A stretch of 6,250 nt of DNA from Thermoplasmata archaeon. Its GTDB lineage: Archaea > Thermoplasmatota > Thermoplasmata > Thermoplasmatales > Thermoplasmataceae. The translations under genes were made by a program, and so were the position numbers. Below the pieces are notes generated by a model. The model was not told where the DNA came from and ran no database searches. It saw only the letters and a list, made by a program, of their open reading frames with translations. The DNA lies in assembly GCA_021806345.1 (NCBI GenBank), contig JAJZXP010000426.1:1-6250 (forward strand). The letters run 5' to 3'. Position 1 is the stretch's first letter. Each line of letters begins with the position of its first letter. Below, in pieces: positions 1 through 5,615 of this stretch.

Positions 1-20
1 GCATCGTTGTTCGCGAAAAG

Positions 21-30
21 AAATATATAA
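21..30 (+). promoter_or_regulatory. TATA box of the tRNA-Val gene
   Basis: The sequence AAATATATAA, preceded by a purine-rich GAAAAG that fits a BRE, lies about 24-33 bases before the first base of the tRNA. This is the usual spacing for an archaeal TBP/TFB promoter whose transcript starts a few bases ahead of the mature tRNA. The assignment rests on sequence and spacing only. Confidence 0.75.
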
Positions 31-53
31 GAGCCAAAAATACAGACCATAGA

Positions 54-125
<72 letters not shown>

Positions 126-144
126 TTTAGAAATGTAAGCAAAT

Positions 145-162
145 CCTATCCCAGAGGATAGG
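145..162 (+). terminator. Hairpin downstream of tRNA-Val
   Basis: CCTATCC and GGATAGG form a perfect 7-bp stem with the 4-base loop CAGA, about 20 bases after the tRNA end. There is no immediate T run, so it may be a processing or termination structure for the tRNA transcript rather than a classic terminator. Confidence 0.4.
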
Positions 163-170
163 TAGGGAGT

Positions 171-188
171 CATTTAATTAATTAAATG
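171..188. repeat. 18-base perfect AT-rich palindrome
   Basis: CATTTAATT is followed directly by its reverse complement AATTAAATG. It lies 8 bases after the hairpin at 145-162. It could be a protein-binding site, part of a terminator, or a scar of recombination near the tRNA. Its AT-richness makes a chance origin less unlikely than the length suggests. Confidence 0.5.
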
Positions 189-466
189 GATATGGATGAG
201 TAATTTATTCCTTCTCTCTTAAAATAAGTTCTTTCCAGAGCAGGATAGCCTTCTGTTGTCAATATTAGAGACGTATTTTACACTGTCTGTCAATCTTATG
301 AGACAAGGGCATCTAAGCGAATGGGTATATATCTGTGACTCATAGTCCCGCTTGAGCATACTTGTGTAATCTCAAATGATACCATGAAGTAATGACCATC
401 CTCTGCCACTTTGAATTTATTTGCAGGTAATGGACAAAAAAGACCTCTCGATGTATATTCGGTTTT
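182..466 (-). pseudogene. Possible decayed gene of unknown function
   Basis: One minus-strand frame is open from about 466 to 296, then hits three stops within about seven codons (296-298, 290-292 and 278-280). It reopens to a stop at 182-184. The readable pieces look protein-like: one contains FKVAEDGHYFMVSFEI and SHRYIPIRLDAL, the other TEGYPALERTYFKREGINYS. No start codon with a ribosome binding site is visible, and the frame begins directly after the GNAT stop codon. I do not recognise a family. It could be one broken gene, two fragments, or non-coding DNA. Apart from this and the terminator candidate at 436-468, I see nothing in the roughly 290 bases between the palindrome and the acetyltransferase gene. 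Confidence 0.25.
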
Positions 467-468
467 TT
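436..468 (-). terminator. Candidate terminator of the minus-strand operon
   Basis: Just after the GNAT stop codon the minus-strand RNA reads AAAAAACC, a 15-base loop, then GGTC and six Us. ACC/GGT pairs and the A and U runs can extend the stem past one bulged C. The U run alone could terminate archaeal transcription. The structure is nearly symmetric, so it could act on either strand. The stem is weak. Confidence 0.35.
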
Positions 469-472
469 ATCG

Positions 473-958
473 CTAAGATTTGTACTTTTTTTCCATTACG
501 AAATCGTCCCCATCAATTTCCTGAACTTCGAATCCATTCTTTTTATAGAACGAGACCGCGACACCATTTTGTTGGTGAACGTATAAACTGCATTCTACAA
601 TACCTTTTTTCTTCATAATTTTCTCTGCTTCCAACAGCAATGATTTCCCTATCCCCCCATGTGTGTATTCTGGTTTAAGGTAGAAGCGAAGTAATTCAGC
701 TTTGTTAGCACTTGTCTTTAATTCGATAAATCCAGTCATTGTCGATTCGGCAAAAGACCCAAGGAGAATTATATCAAGGTCCGATTGAGACCGTATTATT
801 TCATTTAACAATTTATCTTTAGAATACTTCTCTCTTATCCAGCTCTCGATGAATTCGTTACTGTAAATGTCTCTATATGTCCATTTCCACGAGTCTCTGG
901 CAATTTCAATCAGTGCTTCTACATCTTCAGCAGTTAATTTCTTAATCGTTGTGGGCAT
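473..958 (-). CDS. GNAT-family N-acetyltransferase
   Basis: A 161-residue cytoplasmic protein of normal length for a single-domain GNAT enzyme, which transfers an acetyl group from acetyl-CoA to an amine. Motif A is seen as the beta strand ELLRFYLKPEY (88-98) followed by the pyrophosphate loop around T99-HGGIGKSLL (G101, G102, G104). Motif B is NGVAVSFYKKNGF (131-143). The ATG start overlaps the end of the exporter gene by 17 bases. A GGAGG ribosome binding site (complement of 972-976) lies 13 bases upstream, longer than ideal, with no better in-frame start between. It is the last gene of the operon. The substrate cannot be read from sequence. By analogy with microcin C, where an exporter and a GNAT domain (MccE) give self-immunity, it could detoxify or mature the peptide product; that is inference. 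Confidence 0.9.
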   Translation of the reverse strand: MPTTIKKLTAEDVEALIEIARDSWKWTYRDIYSNEFIESWIREKYSKDKLLNEIIRSQSDLDIILLGSFAESTMTGFIELKTSANKAELLRFYLKPEYTHGGIGKSLLLEAEKIMKKKGIVECSLYVHQQNGVAVSFYKKNGFEVQEIDGDDFVMEKKYKS

Positions 959-2147
959 TTATAGTAATTCGCCTCCAAATAATTATAAATATAATTAGTA
1001 GTGAAGAAAGTGAGATTAACAAAAATGTATTATGATAGCCAGTAAACTGCACCAAAATTCCAGTTATAGGTGCTGACAAAAATGTTAAGCCAGTAGCTAG
1101 GCTATTATAATAACCTTGAATTGTACCGGTTATCTCTTCAGGGACATTATTTTGGATTCCGGAAAAAATTATAATTTCGCTAAGCCCAATAGATATTCCA
1201 ATTATAAACATAGGTAGAAAAATGTATACAAATTGAGTAATGTAACTTATTGCTATAAGCATTACCGCTAACACAGCTATTGACCATAAAACTCTGTCTA
1301 ATCTTGGAGCACCTTCCTTTCTTTCCAAAAAAGATCCGAAGGAAATTCCCAATGTAAGGATAAGGTATATAATAGAGAGGTACAGTGCCGAAAGGCGAAA
1401 TATTCTAACCACCATTACGGTAGTCAAAACTCCAAACATACCGAATACAAAATTAATTAGAAACCCTTCTGTGAATAAAAACAAAACGATTGGAGTTTTT
1501 CTCAAAAAATTCAAAGAATCTCTTAATTTTCTAACACCGGTATTTTGTTGGCGTCTTTTACTTTCTTCATTGACTTTAATTAGAGAAATTGGGATTGTTG
1601 AAATCAGGTAAATAAATAATATAAATATTAATGTAAATGTCACTCCTATTGTAATCAAAAAGCCCACTAGAATGTACCCTACCCCCTCGGAAATATTGTA
1701 TGCAATATTAGAAAAAGCCCTGTATCTTTTAATTTTCTCTCCTTCTTTCAAGAATTTCTTTATCCAAACGGCTCTAACGGAGTTAATAAAGTCAGATGTC
1801 AATCCAACCGAAAACGCAAATAAGAATAGAAAGATAATAAGGAATGCTTTTTGACTCAAGAAAAAAGTGAATAATAAAGGTATCACCGAACAAGCCCGGA
1901 TAAGAGAAAACAGAATTGCTATAAATTTTTTATGTGCACTATTATCCACGAACGTGCCCACGGCAAAGCTAAAAAACAATGGTAATGTAACAAGCCCGTC
2001 AGCAATTCCAGTATAGATTGGGGAATGCGTATCCGTAAAAGAGATCCATAGAATGCTAATATAAAAGATGGCAGTAGCTATTCGAGATAGTGAAATACTC
2101 GAAGCGGTAAACATATAGTTTCTAATGTCATTGTTCAAATTAGTCAT
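942..2147 (-). CDS. Major facilitator superfamily exporter
   Basis: A 401-residue integral membrane protein with 11-12 predicted hydrophobic segments in two halves. They are separated by a charged cytoplasmic loop (about 191-218, with ESKRRQQ and RKLRD). The loop after TM2 has GTFVDNSAHKK (64-74), a degenerate form of MFS motif A. Region 333-365 (NNVPEEITG...APITGIL) resembles the MefA-like macrolide efflux group (MFS_3), whose members export small molecules using the proton gradient. The ATG start is 19 bases after the second dehydrogenase gene, so the genes are almost certainly co-transcribed; the ribosome binding site is weak. The context suggests export of the peptide-derived product or self-resistance. 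The substrate is unknown. Confidence 0.88.
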   Translation of the reverse strand: MTNLNNDIRNYMFTASSISLSRIATAIFYISILWISFTDTHSPIYTGIADGLVTLPLFFSFAVGTFVDNSAHKKFIAILFSLIRACSVIPLLFTFFLSQKAFLIIFLFLFAFSVGLTSDFINSVRAVWIKKFLKEGEKIKRYRAFSNIAYNISEGVGYILVGFLITIGVTFTLIFILFIYLISTIPISLIKVNEESKRRQQNTGVRKLRDSLNFLRKTPIVLFLFTEGFLINFVFGMFGVLTTVMVVRIFRLSALYLSIIYLILTLGISFGSFLERKEGAPRLDRVLWSIAVLAVMLIAISYITQFVYIFLPMFIIGISIGLSEIIIFSGIQNNVPEEITGTIQGYYNSLATGLTFLSAPITGILVQFTGYHNTFLLISLSSLLIIFIIIWRRITINAHND

Positions 2148-2166
2148 AAATTATCCATGGTTAAAA

Positions 2167-3276
2167 CTAAATTTCATTAGCCCATTGTAAGCTTAATATA
2201 TCGCTAGAACTATTGTCTTTAAACAAAGAAGGAGAAGGTTTTTTTCCGACCGTTATCGTATACAATACAAATTGCTCGTTTCTTCTCAAATTAAGCATCT
2301 CGTCAAAAGAAGAATCTCTAGTTGCAGGTGTTGGTAAGGAACTAAAACCCATCCGCTCAGATTCAAGTATCAATCTCTGAGCTATTCTTCCCGCTTCGAT
2401 AAATATGTTTCTAAGCGCTCTTTCGTGTCTATATCTCCATTGGTATTGTTCAAAATCTGTAACTAACAGGATAGTAAAATTAGCTGTTTTTGGCGCTTGG
2501 TGATTCCATAAATTATGAATCATCTGCTCTTTGAAATCTCCGGACTTTAATTTACAAAGGAAATTATCCTCTACATCATAAATGTATATTCCATCTTGCA
2601 AGTTATTAATATTATAGGCGACCACGTAAAAATCAAATTCAGTTCCATGGCTTGCAAAATAATCTAAAGGGTCCTCATAGCTGAGTTTTCTAATGCTCCT
2701 GACTCTGGAGAGACCATTCCATAAAATATTAGTAAAAGCTTCCAGTTCCATAGATTCGTCTAGGAATATTCTGGTCGTTCTTCTGCCCAAGAGGATTTTT
2801 TTTAAACTTACCCCATTTAAAGTTACGTTTTCAGGTATTGGCAATTTAATCTTAGTACAGTTGAGGGACTCAACAACCCTATCAGGCAAACTATTATCAC
2901 TCAAATATCCCTTTATTAAACTTCGTCTTATATCTCCAGAATAATCCTCATCATCAATGAAATTTACCTTTTTGGACCACACATAGTAAAGCAATGAATC
3001 ATACCACCCTCTTTTAAACCAGTGTAGGATGTCGTCCAATTTCCCGGTTTCTAGTCCCTCGTCTATATCAGCCAAAAAGCCCATTTCTCTTAAATATGCA
3101 TAAATGGTTGAATCAGAATCATCTGTCTCGTTAGATATGAGGAACTCTATGAAAGCATCCAATTTAATTTTTATTCTCTTATAAAGTAAGGGATTTGAAA
3201 TAATAAGTCTATATTGTTCAGTAAAATTGTCTATAGTTGTCAATTCTTTCCATTTAAAATTTTCAAGTGTTTTCAA
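2167..3276 (-). CDS. SagB/ThcOx-type nitroreductase-fold protein, second of a pair
   Basis: A 369-residue protein related to FMN-dependent SagB-type peptide dehydrogenases, which in known RiPP pathways oxidise azolines to azoles. Residues 1-150 are helical and carry a short stretch (FKRGWYDSLLYYVWS, 87-101) that matches WY..ALLYHLVS in its upstream partner. The catalytic domain begins at about 160 with LLGRRTTRIF (162-171), the flavin-phosphate RR[ST].R motif. It continues to QWRYRHERALRNIFIEAGR (279-297), the RYR..R helix of SagB, and ends with TVGKKPS (342-348). The usual SPSGG..HP motif is absent; the corresponding stretch reads LSYEDPLDYFASHG (198-211). The start is TTG, supported by a strong ribosome binding site. 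It overlaps the upstream stop as TTGA, which implies translational coupling and roughly equal amounts. It probably pairs with the upstream protein. Confidence 0.85.
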   Translation of the reverse strand: MKTLENFKWKELTTIDNFTEQYRLIISNPLLYKRIKIKLDAFIEFLISNETDDSDSTIYAYLREMGFLADIDEGLETGKLDDILHWFKRGWYDSLLYYVWSKKVNFIDDEDYSGDIRRSLIKGYLSDNSLPDRVVESLNCTKIKLPIPENVTLNGVSLKKILLGRRTTRIFLDESMELEAFTNILWNGLSRVRSIRKLSYEDPLDYFASHGTEFDFYVVAYNINNLQDGIYIYDVEDNFLCKLKSGDFKEQMIHNLWNHQAPKTANFTILLVTDFEQYQWRYRHERALRNIFIEAGRIAQRLILESERMGFSSLPTPATRDSSFDEMLNLRRNEQFVLYTITVGKKPSPSLFKDNSSSDILSLQWANEI

Positions 3277-4352
3277 AATTTCCCCTCCTCTAGGTGTCCT
3301 ATAGCCATAGATGCCATATAGCCCTCTTTCAATGGATTTAATCCTAGAAAATTTTCTATTCCCTCGTCATTAGCTGAATATTGAATCAGATACTTATAGC
3401 CTAGCGCTTCACATATGAGTTCAGTAGTAGCTGCTAAATGTCCCACATCCATATGTATAGTTCGGAATGTCCGAGGTTCTCTGTATCTATACATATTTCT
3501 TTCAAATATGCTAGTGAAAATTAAAATCAAATCAACATGAAAATTAGGTCGCACATAAGTTGTAGGAAAAAGAAATCTTAGTTCATCAGGATTTGTTCCA
3601 CCAATTTTTATCTGTTCAAGTTTAGAATCTTTAACAGAAATATGGTACCACCCAGACATTAAACCTTCTACGTTTATTGCTACAATATATGTCTCAGTGG
3701 GGTGTCTAGAGCCACCAGATGGACTTGTCCTCAATAATAGTGGGTCTCCATCCCAATAAACTCTTAAGCTGCCAAGTTTTGTATAACCAAGCGACGCTAT
3801 CGTAAGCAAATTGCCAAAATTGACACATTTTTGCATAGCGATATTATCTTCTGGTATTTTCAATTCTGTAGCTTTAGGAATAACAAACGAAACCTGTGAG
3901 TTATATTCTTTATACCTGTTTGAATCCCTTTCTTGACTACTATAACTAATCATTCGTTGTTTCGCAGCATAATCCTCAATAAAGGGATAATCAAAAGACA
4001 CTAGATGATAAAGCAACGCCATATACCAATTATATTTATACCAATTATCAAACTCTAAACCCAGCACTTCATTAGTATTATCCGTTTCTTGCTTTACTTT
4101 TAGCAAGAGGTCAGTTGCTATAAGTTTTTGTAGTCCAAGATGAATTAGTTCTTTTTTGATTCCATATTTCGTATAAAAGAAGTCTAAAACGTCTTCCACA
4201 GTATGCGGTATTTTGCAGTACAAAAGGATTGCCAAATTTGGAGAACTTATCTTATAATTTCTTTTGGTAACTAAATTCCTAACAATCCACAAATCACCAA
4301 TAACCCTATCTGGTGGGTATATTAGAGTCTCCAAAACTGATTTAACTTTCAC
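3273..4352 (-). CDS. SagB/ThcOx-type dehydrogenase with N-terminal RRE-like region
   Basis: A 359-residue protein. Residues about 15-85 resemble a PqqD/RRE winged-helix peptide-binding domain: a strand pair around NYKISSPN, a hydrophobic helix AILLYC, then TVEDVLDFFYTKYG and a final helix ending in ATDLLL. The nitroreductase-fold domain shows LLRTSPSGGSRHPTE (206-220), GWYH (234-237), and FERNMYRYREPRTFRTIHMDVGH (283-305), all SagB hallmarks. The RR[ST].R motif expected at about 165-180 is missing (AMQKCVNFGNLLTIASLGY instead), and the C-terminal GKK of its partner is IGHLEE here. The start is GTG, because an in-frame stop lies three codons upstream. The predicted transcript start is only a few bases before it, so translation may be nearly leaderless. 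It is the first gene of the operon and faces away from the 23-codon peptide gene. The role in peptide modification is inferred. Confidence 0.87.
   Translation of the reverse strand: MKVKSVLETLIYPPDRVIGDLWIVRNLVTKRNYKISSPNLAILLYCKIPHTVEDVLDFFYTKYGIKKELIHLGLQKLIATDLLLKVKQETDNTNEVLGLEFDNWYKYNWYMALLYHLVSFDYPFIEDYAAKQRMISYSSQERDSNRYKEYNSQVSFVIPKATELKIPEDNIAMQKCVNFGNLLTIASLGYTKLGSLRVYWDGDPLLLRTSPSGGSRHPTETYIVAINVEGLMSGWYHISVKDSKLEQIKIGGTNPDELRFLFPTTYVRPNFHVDLILIFTSIFERNMYRYREPRTFRTIHMDVGHLAATTELICEALGYKYLIQYSANDEGIENFLGLNPLKEGYMASMAIGHLEEGKF
3282..3290 (-). promoter_or_regulatory. Ribosome binding site that fixes the TTG start of the second dehydrogenase
   Basis: The minus-strand RNA reads GAGGAGGGG five bases before the TTG at 3276-3274. 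It lies inside the last codons (Glu-Glu-Gly) of the upstream gene. This strong Shine-Dalgarno is why TTG is chosen as the start. Confidence 0.85.
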
Positions 4353-4376
4353 TAATCTTCATGCGTTTTACTAATA

Positions 4377-4417
4377 AATAAGTTTTATGTAATAGTCTAA
4401 ACTACATAACACTTATT
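4377..4417. promoter_or_regulatory. Symmetric divergent promoter with 15-base inverted repeat
   Basis: AATAAGTTTTATGTA (4377-4391) is the reverse complement of TACATAACACTTATT (4403-4417) at 14 of 15 positions, with an 11-base spacer. Read outward, each arm gives TACATAA(A/C)ACTTATT and so presents a TATA-like ACTTATT to each divergent unit. On the right the box continues as CTTATTAAAC, placing a start near 4438-4441; on the left it continues as CTTATTTATT, placing a start near 4353-4357. The repeat could be an operator for a dimeric regulator that overlaps both TATA boxes. No regulator gene is in the window. Confidence 0.6.
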
Positions 4418-4440
4418 AAACATTGTTCAAGTTCAGTTTT

Positions 4441-4448
4441 GGAGGTGA
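4441..4448 (+). promoter_or_regulatory. Near-perfect ribosome binding site of the small peptide gene
   Basis: GGAGGTGA lies four bases before the ATG at 4453 and closely matches the anti-Shine-Dalgarno complement. It is one of the two strongest ribosome binding sites in the window, and it is the main reason to accept so short a gene. Confidence 0.85.
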
Positions 4449-4452
4449 AAGA

Positions 4453-4524
4453 ATGACAGATGCAGATTTTGTGGTTGAGGAAGTAAGTTTGGATATGCCA
4501 GCTGCAAAGCAGAATGGAGGTTAA
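4453..4524 (+). CDS. 23-residue peptide, candidate RiPP precursor
   Basis: This short gene encodes MTDADFVVEEVSLD followed by MPAAKQNGG and then TAA. It has a dedicated promoter candidate, a near-perfect ribosome binding site and its own terminator hairpin overlapping the stop, so it is a complete transcription unit and not a fragment. The peptide is acidic (five Asp/Glu, one Lys). It has no Cys, Tyr, Trp, His or Arg, only Thr2 and Ser12 as hydroxyl residues, and ends in Gly-Gly. The first part, FVVEEVSLD, could be a recognition segment for the RRE-like domain of the divergent dehydrogenase, and MPAAKQNGG the modified part; this split is a guess. No signal peptide is seen. I do not recognise a known precursor family. 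Alternatives are a regulatory leader peptide or a small structural protein. Confidence 0.7.
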   Translation: MTDADFVVEEVSLDMPAAKQNGG

Positions 4525-4549
4525 AGAAACAGTAACCTCTATTTTTATT
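4515..4549 (+). terminator. Intrinsic-type terminator overlapping the peptide stop codon
   Basis: GAGGTTA (4517-4523) and TAACCTC (4533-4539) form a perfect 7-bp stem with the loop AAGAAACAG. It can be extended outward by G-T and T-A pairs and is followed by TATTTTTATT. The TAA stop codon (4522-4524) lies at the top of the 5' arm. This ends the 23-codon gene as a monocistronic unit of about 100 bases. Confidence 0.7.
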
Positions 4550-4570
4550 AGGATTTGGTTTTACCAATGC

Positions 4571-4675
4571 GGAGTACCTGCTTTTCTCGACGGCCCTGGA
4601 AGCCGTGGTGATTCCAAGATCAGCTTTATCTTTGTCCTTTTCTCCGCTTATTATGAGAAACAATACTTTCGCCAT
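4571..4675 (-). pseudogene. DsrE-like protein, 5' fragment
   Basis: From an ATG at 4675 the minus strand encodes MAKVLFLIISGEKDKD, then KADLGITTASRAVEKSRY. This is the first beta strand and helix of a DsrE/DsrF-like fold, a small cytoplasmic family linked to sulfur relay or of unknown function in methanogens. After about residue 35 the frame continues into sequence that looks non-native (SALVKPNPNKN...) and runs antisense through the terminator and the peptide gene. About two thirds of a typical 110-130 residue protein is therefore missing. No clear ribosome binding site precedes the ATG. The break near 4570 probably marks the right edge of the inserted AT-rich cassette or a deletion endpoint. 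Confidence 0.6.
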
Positions 4676-4689
4676 CGGGTCAACGTTAT

Positions 4690-5250
4690 GTTATACATAT
4701 TAAGGATGTCGGCAAGGATTCGGCGATCTGAAGTTAAACGGATGTTAGGAGTTCGAGGGAAGCAGTAAAACCTCTATGCTTCAGCGAGAGGATACACGGA
4801 CTTCTCTTGACGAACAATGTGATATATAGGTATCTGAAACGCCGAAGTCCACGCCTGAGATAGTAAGGCACTCTCCTGAAGAGTAATACGGTTAAATCGG
4901 GCTGCTGGTGGTAAAACAGTCAATAACCTTCTGAGGCTCGCAACCAGGATCAACCAGCCAGTCGTCGTGATTCGATGAGTCCATGCTTGCGGGGATAGGG
5001 GAAACCAACAACAAGCCACCTGCGTCAGGGGTGTTGACTCAAGAGATATAGAAATGCATGATAAAAAGGAAAACAGGCATCTATATTAGATTAACGAAAG
5101 TTTAAGGAAAGTGGAAATTCCGCAGAGAATCCGGCTTGGGGTTGATAATCAGCCAGATCGAACCGAAGAAGATGAGGGAACGAAATGTTCATGCAAGATT
5201 GGCAGTATCTCGCATGGAAAAATGGCTGGATACTGAATTGCCCGATCAAT
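4690..5250. other. Non-coding stretch with structured-RNA character, origin unknown
   Basis: About 560 bases with frequent stops in the plus frames and no convincing gene. Base composition is more even than in the cassette. Purine-rich single-strand-like segments (GGAAACC, AAAGGAAAAC, GAGGGAACGAAA) are interspersed with G/C-rich paired-looking blocks, which suggests a folded RNA on the plus strand. The size and texture would fit the 5' domains of a group II intron whose reverse transcriptase has been lost, but I find no clear GTGYG 5' end and no domain V. It could also be the decayed flank of a mobile element. An 81-codon minus-strand frame here (4774-5019) looks like chance reading. Confidence 0.25.
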
Positions 5251-5270
5251 GAGGAATGGAAGTGCCTTCC

Positions 5271-5615
5271 TCAGGAGAGTATGCGATCCCTCAGCTGCTG
5301 GTCCACCGCTCTCTTGTCGTATGGATAAGTTACATCTAACTTGCTTGCACTGTTTATTGCATCGATCTGTTCAACTGTAAGCTTCCAGCCGACAGATCCC
5401 AGATTGTCTTCAAGCTGTTCCACTTTTCTGGCCCCTATTATTGGAGCAGTTACGGCAGGGTTCGAAATAACCCAGTTAAGTGCAGCTTGAGCCATGGTTT
5501 TACTGGTTTCTCCTGAAATCCTTGATAGTTCAGAAATGATTCTTGAGGTTCTCTCATTTTCCATGTTTCTATAATATTCCGCCGAATTCGAATCTCCAAC
5601 TCGCGTCCCCTTACC
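5271..5615 (-). pseudogene. Aldo/keto reductase, C-terminal fragment
   Basis: About 110 residues of the C-terminal third of an NAD(P)H-dependent aldo/keto reductase are readable: GTRVGDSNSAEYY, then MAQAALNWVISNPAVTAPI (the strand and helix before the cofactor site), IGARKVEQLEDNLG (the adenine-phosphate-binding segment), and an end at QQLRDRILS. The barrel with the catalytic Asp-Tyr-Lys-His set is absent. Upstream (higher coordinates) the frame runs into the oppositely oriented tnpB fragment at about 5610-5620, so the gene was cut there; the nearest in-frame ATG (5645) lies in foreign sequence. A 6-bp hairpin (GAGGAA/TTCCTC, 5251-5272) sits at the stop codon. The fragment is unlikely to be functional. 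Confidence 0.75.

Noticed and set aside
421..618. 65-codon plus-strand frame
   Set aside because: Mostly antisense to the GNAT gene, with no recognisable protein features.
2693..2944. Plus-strand frame inside the second dehydrogenase
   Set aside because: Entirely antisense to a well-supported gene.
4433..4570. Continuation of the DsrE-like frame on the minus strand
   Set aside because: Past about residue 35 the sequence is no longer DsrE-like and is antisense to the terminator and the 23-codon gene, so it is not part of a real protein.
4514..4768. 84-codon plus-strand frame starting inside the peptide gene
   Set aside because: Its ATG lies in the terminator stem, it has no ribosome binding site of its own, and most of it is antisense to the recognisable DsrE-like fragment.
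4774..5019. 81-codon minus-strand frame
   Set aside because: No ribosome binding site, composition rich in Leu/Ser/Arg/Pro typical of antisense reading, and no recognisable domain.
4870..5280. Inverted copies of ACTCTCCTGA near 4873 and 5276 as ends of a mobile element
   Set aside because: Only about 10 bases match, the right copy covers the stop codon of the aldo/keto reductase fragment, and no target duplication is seen; chance is likely.
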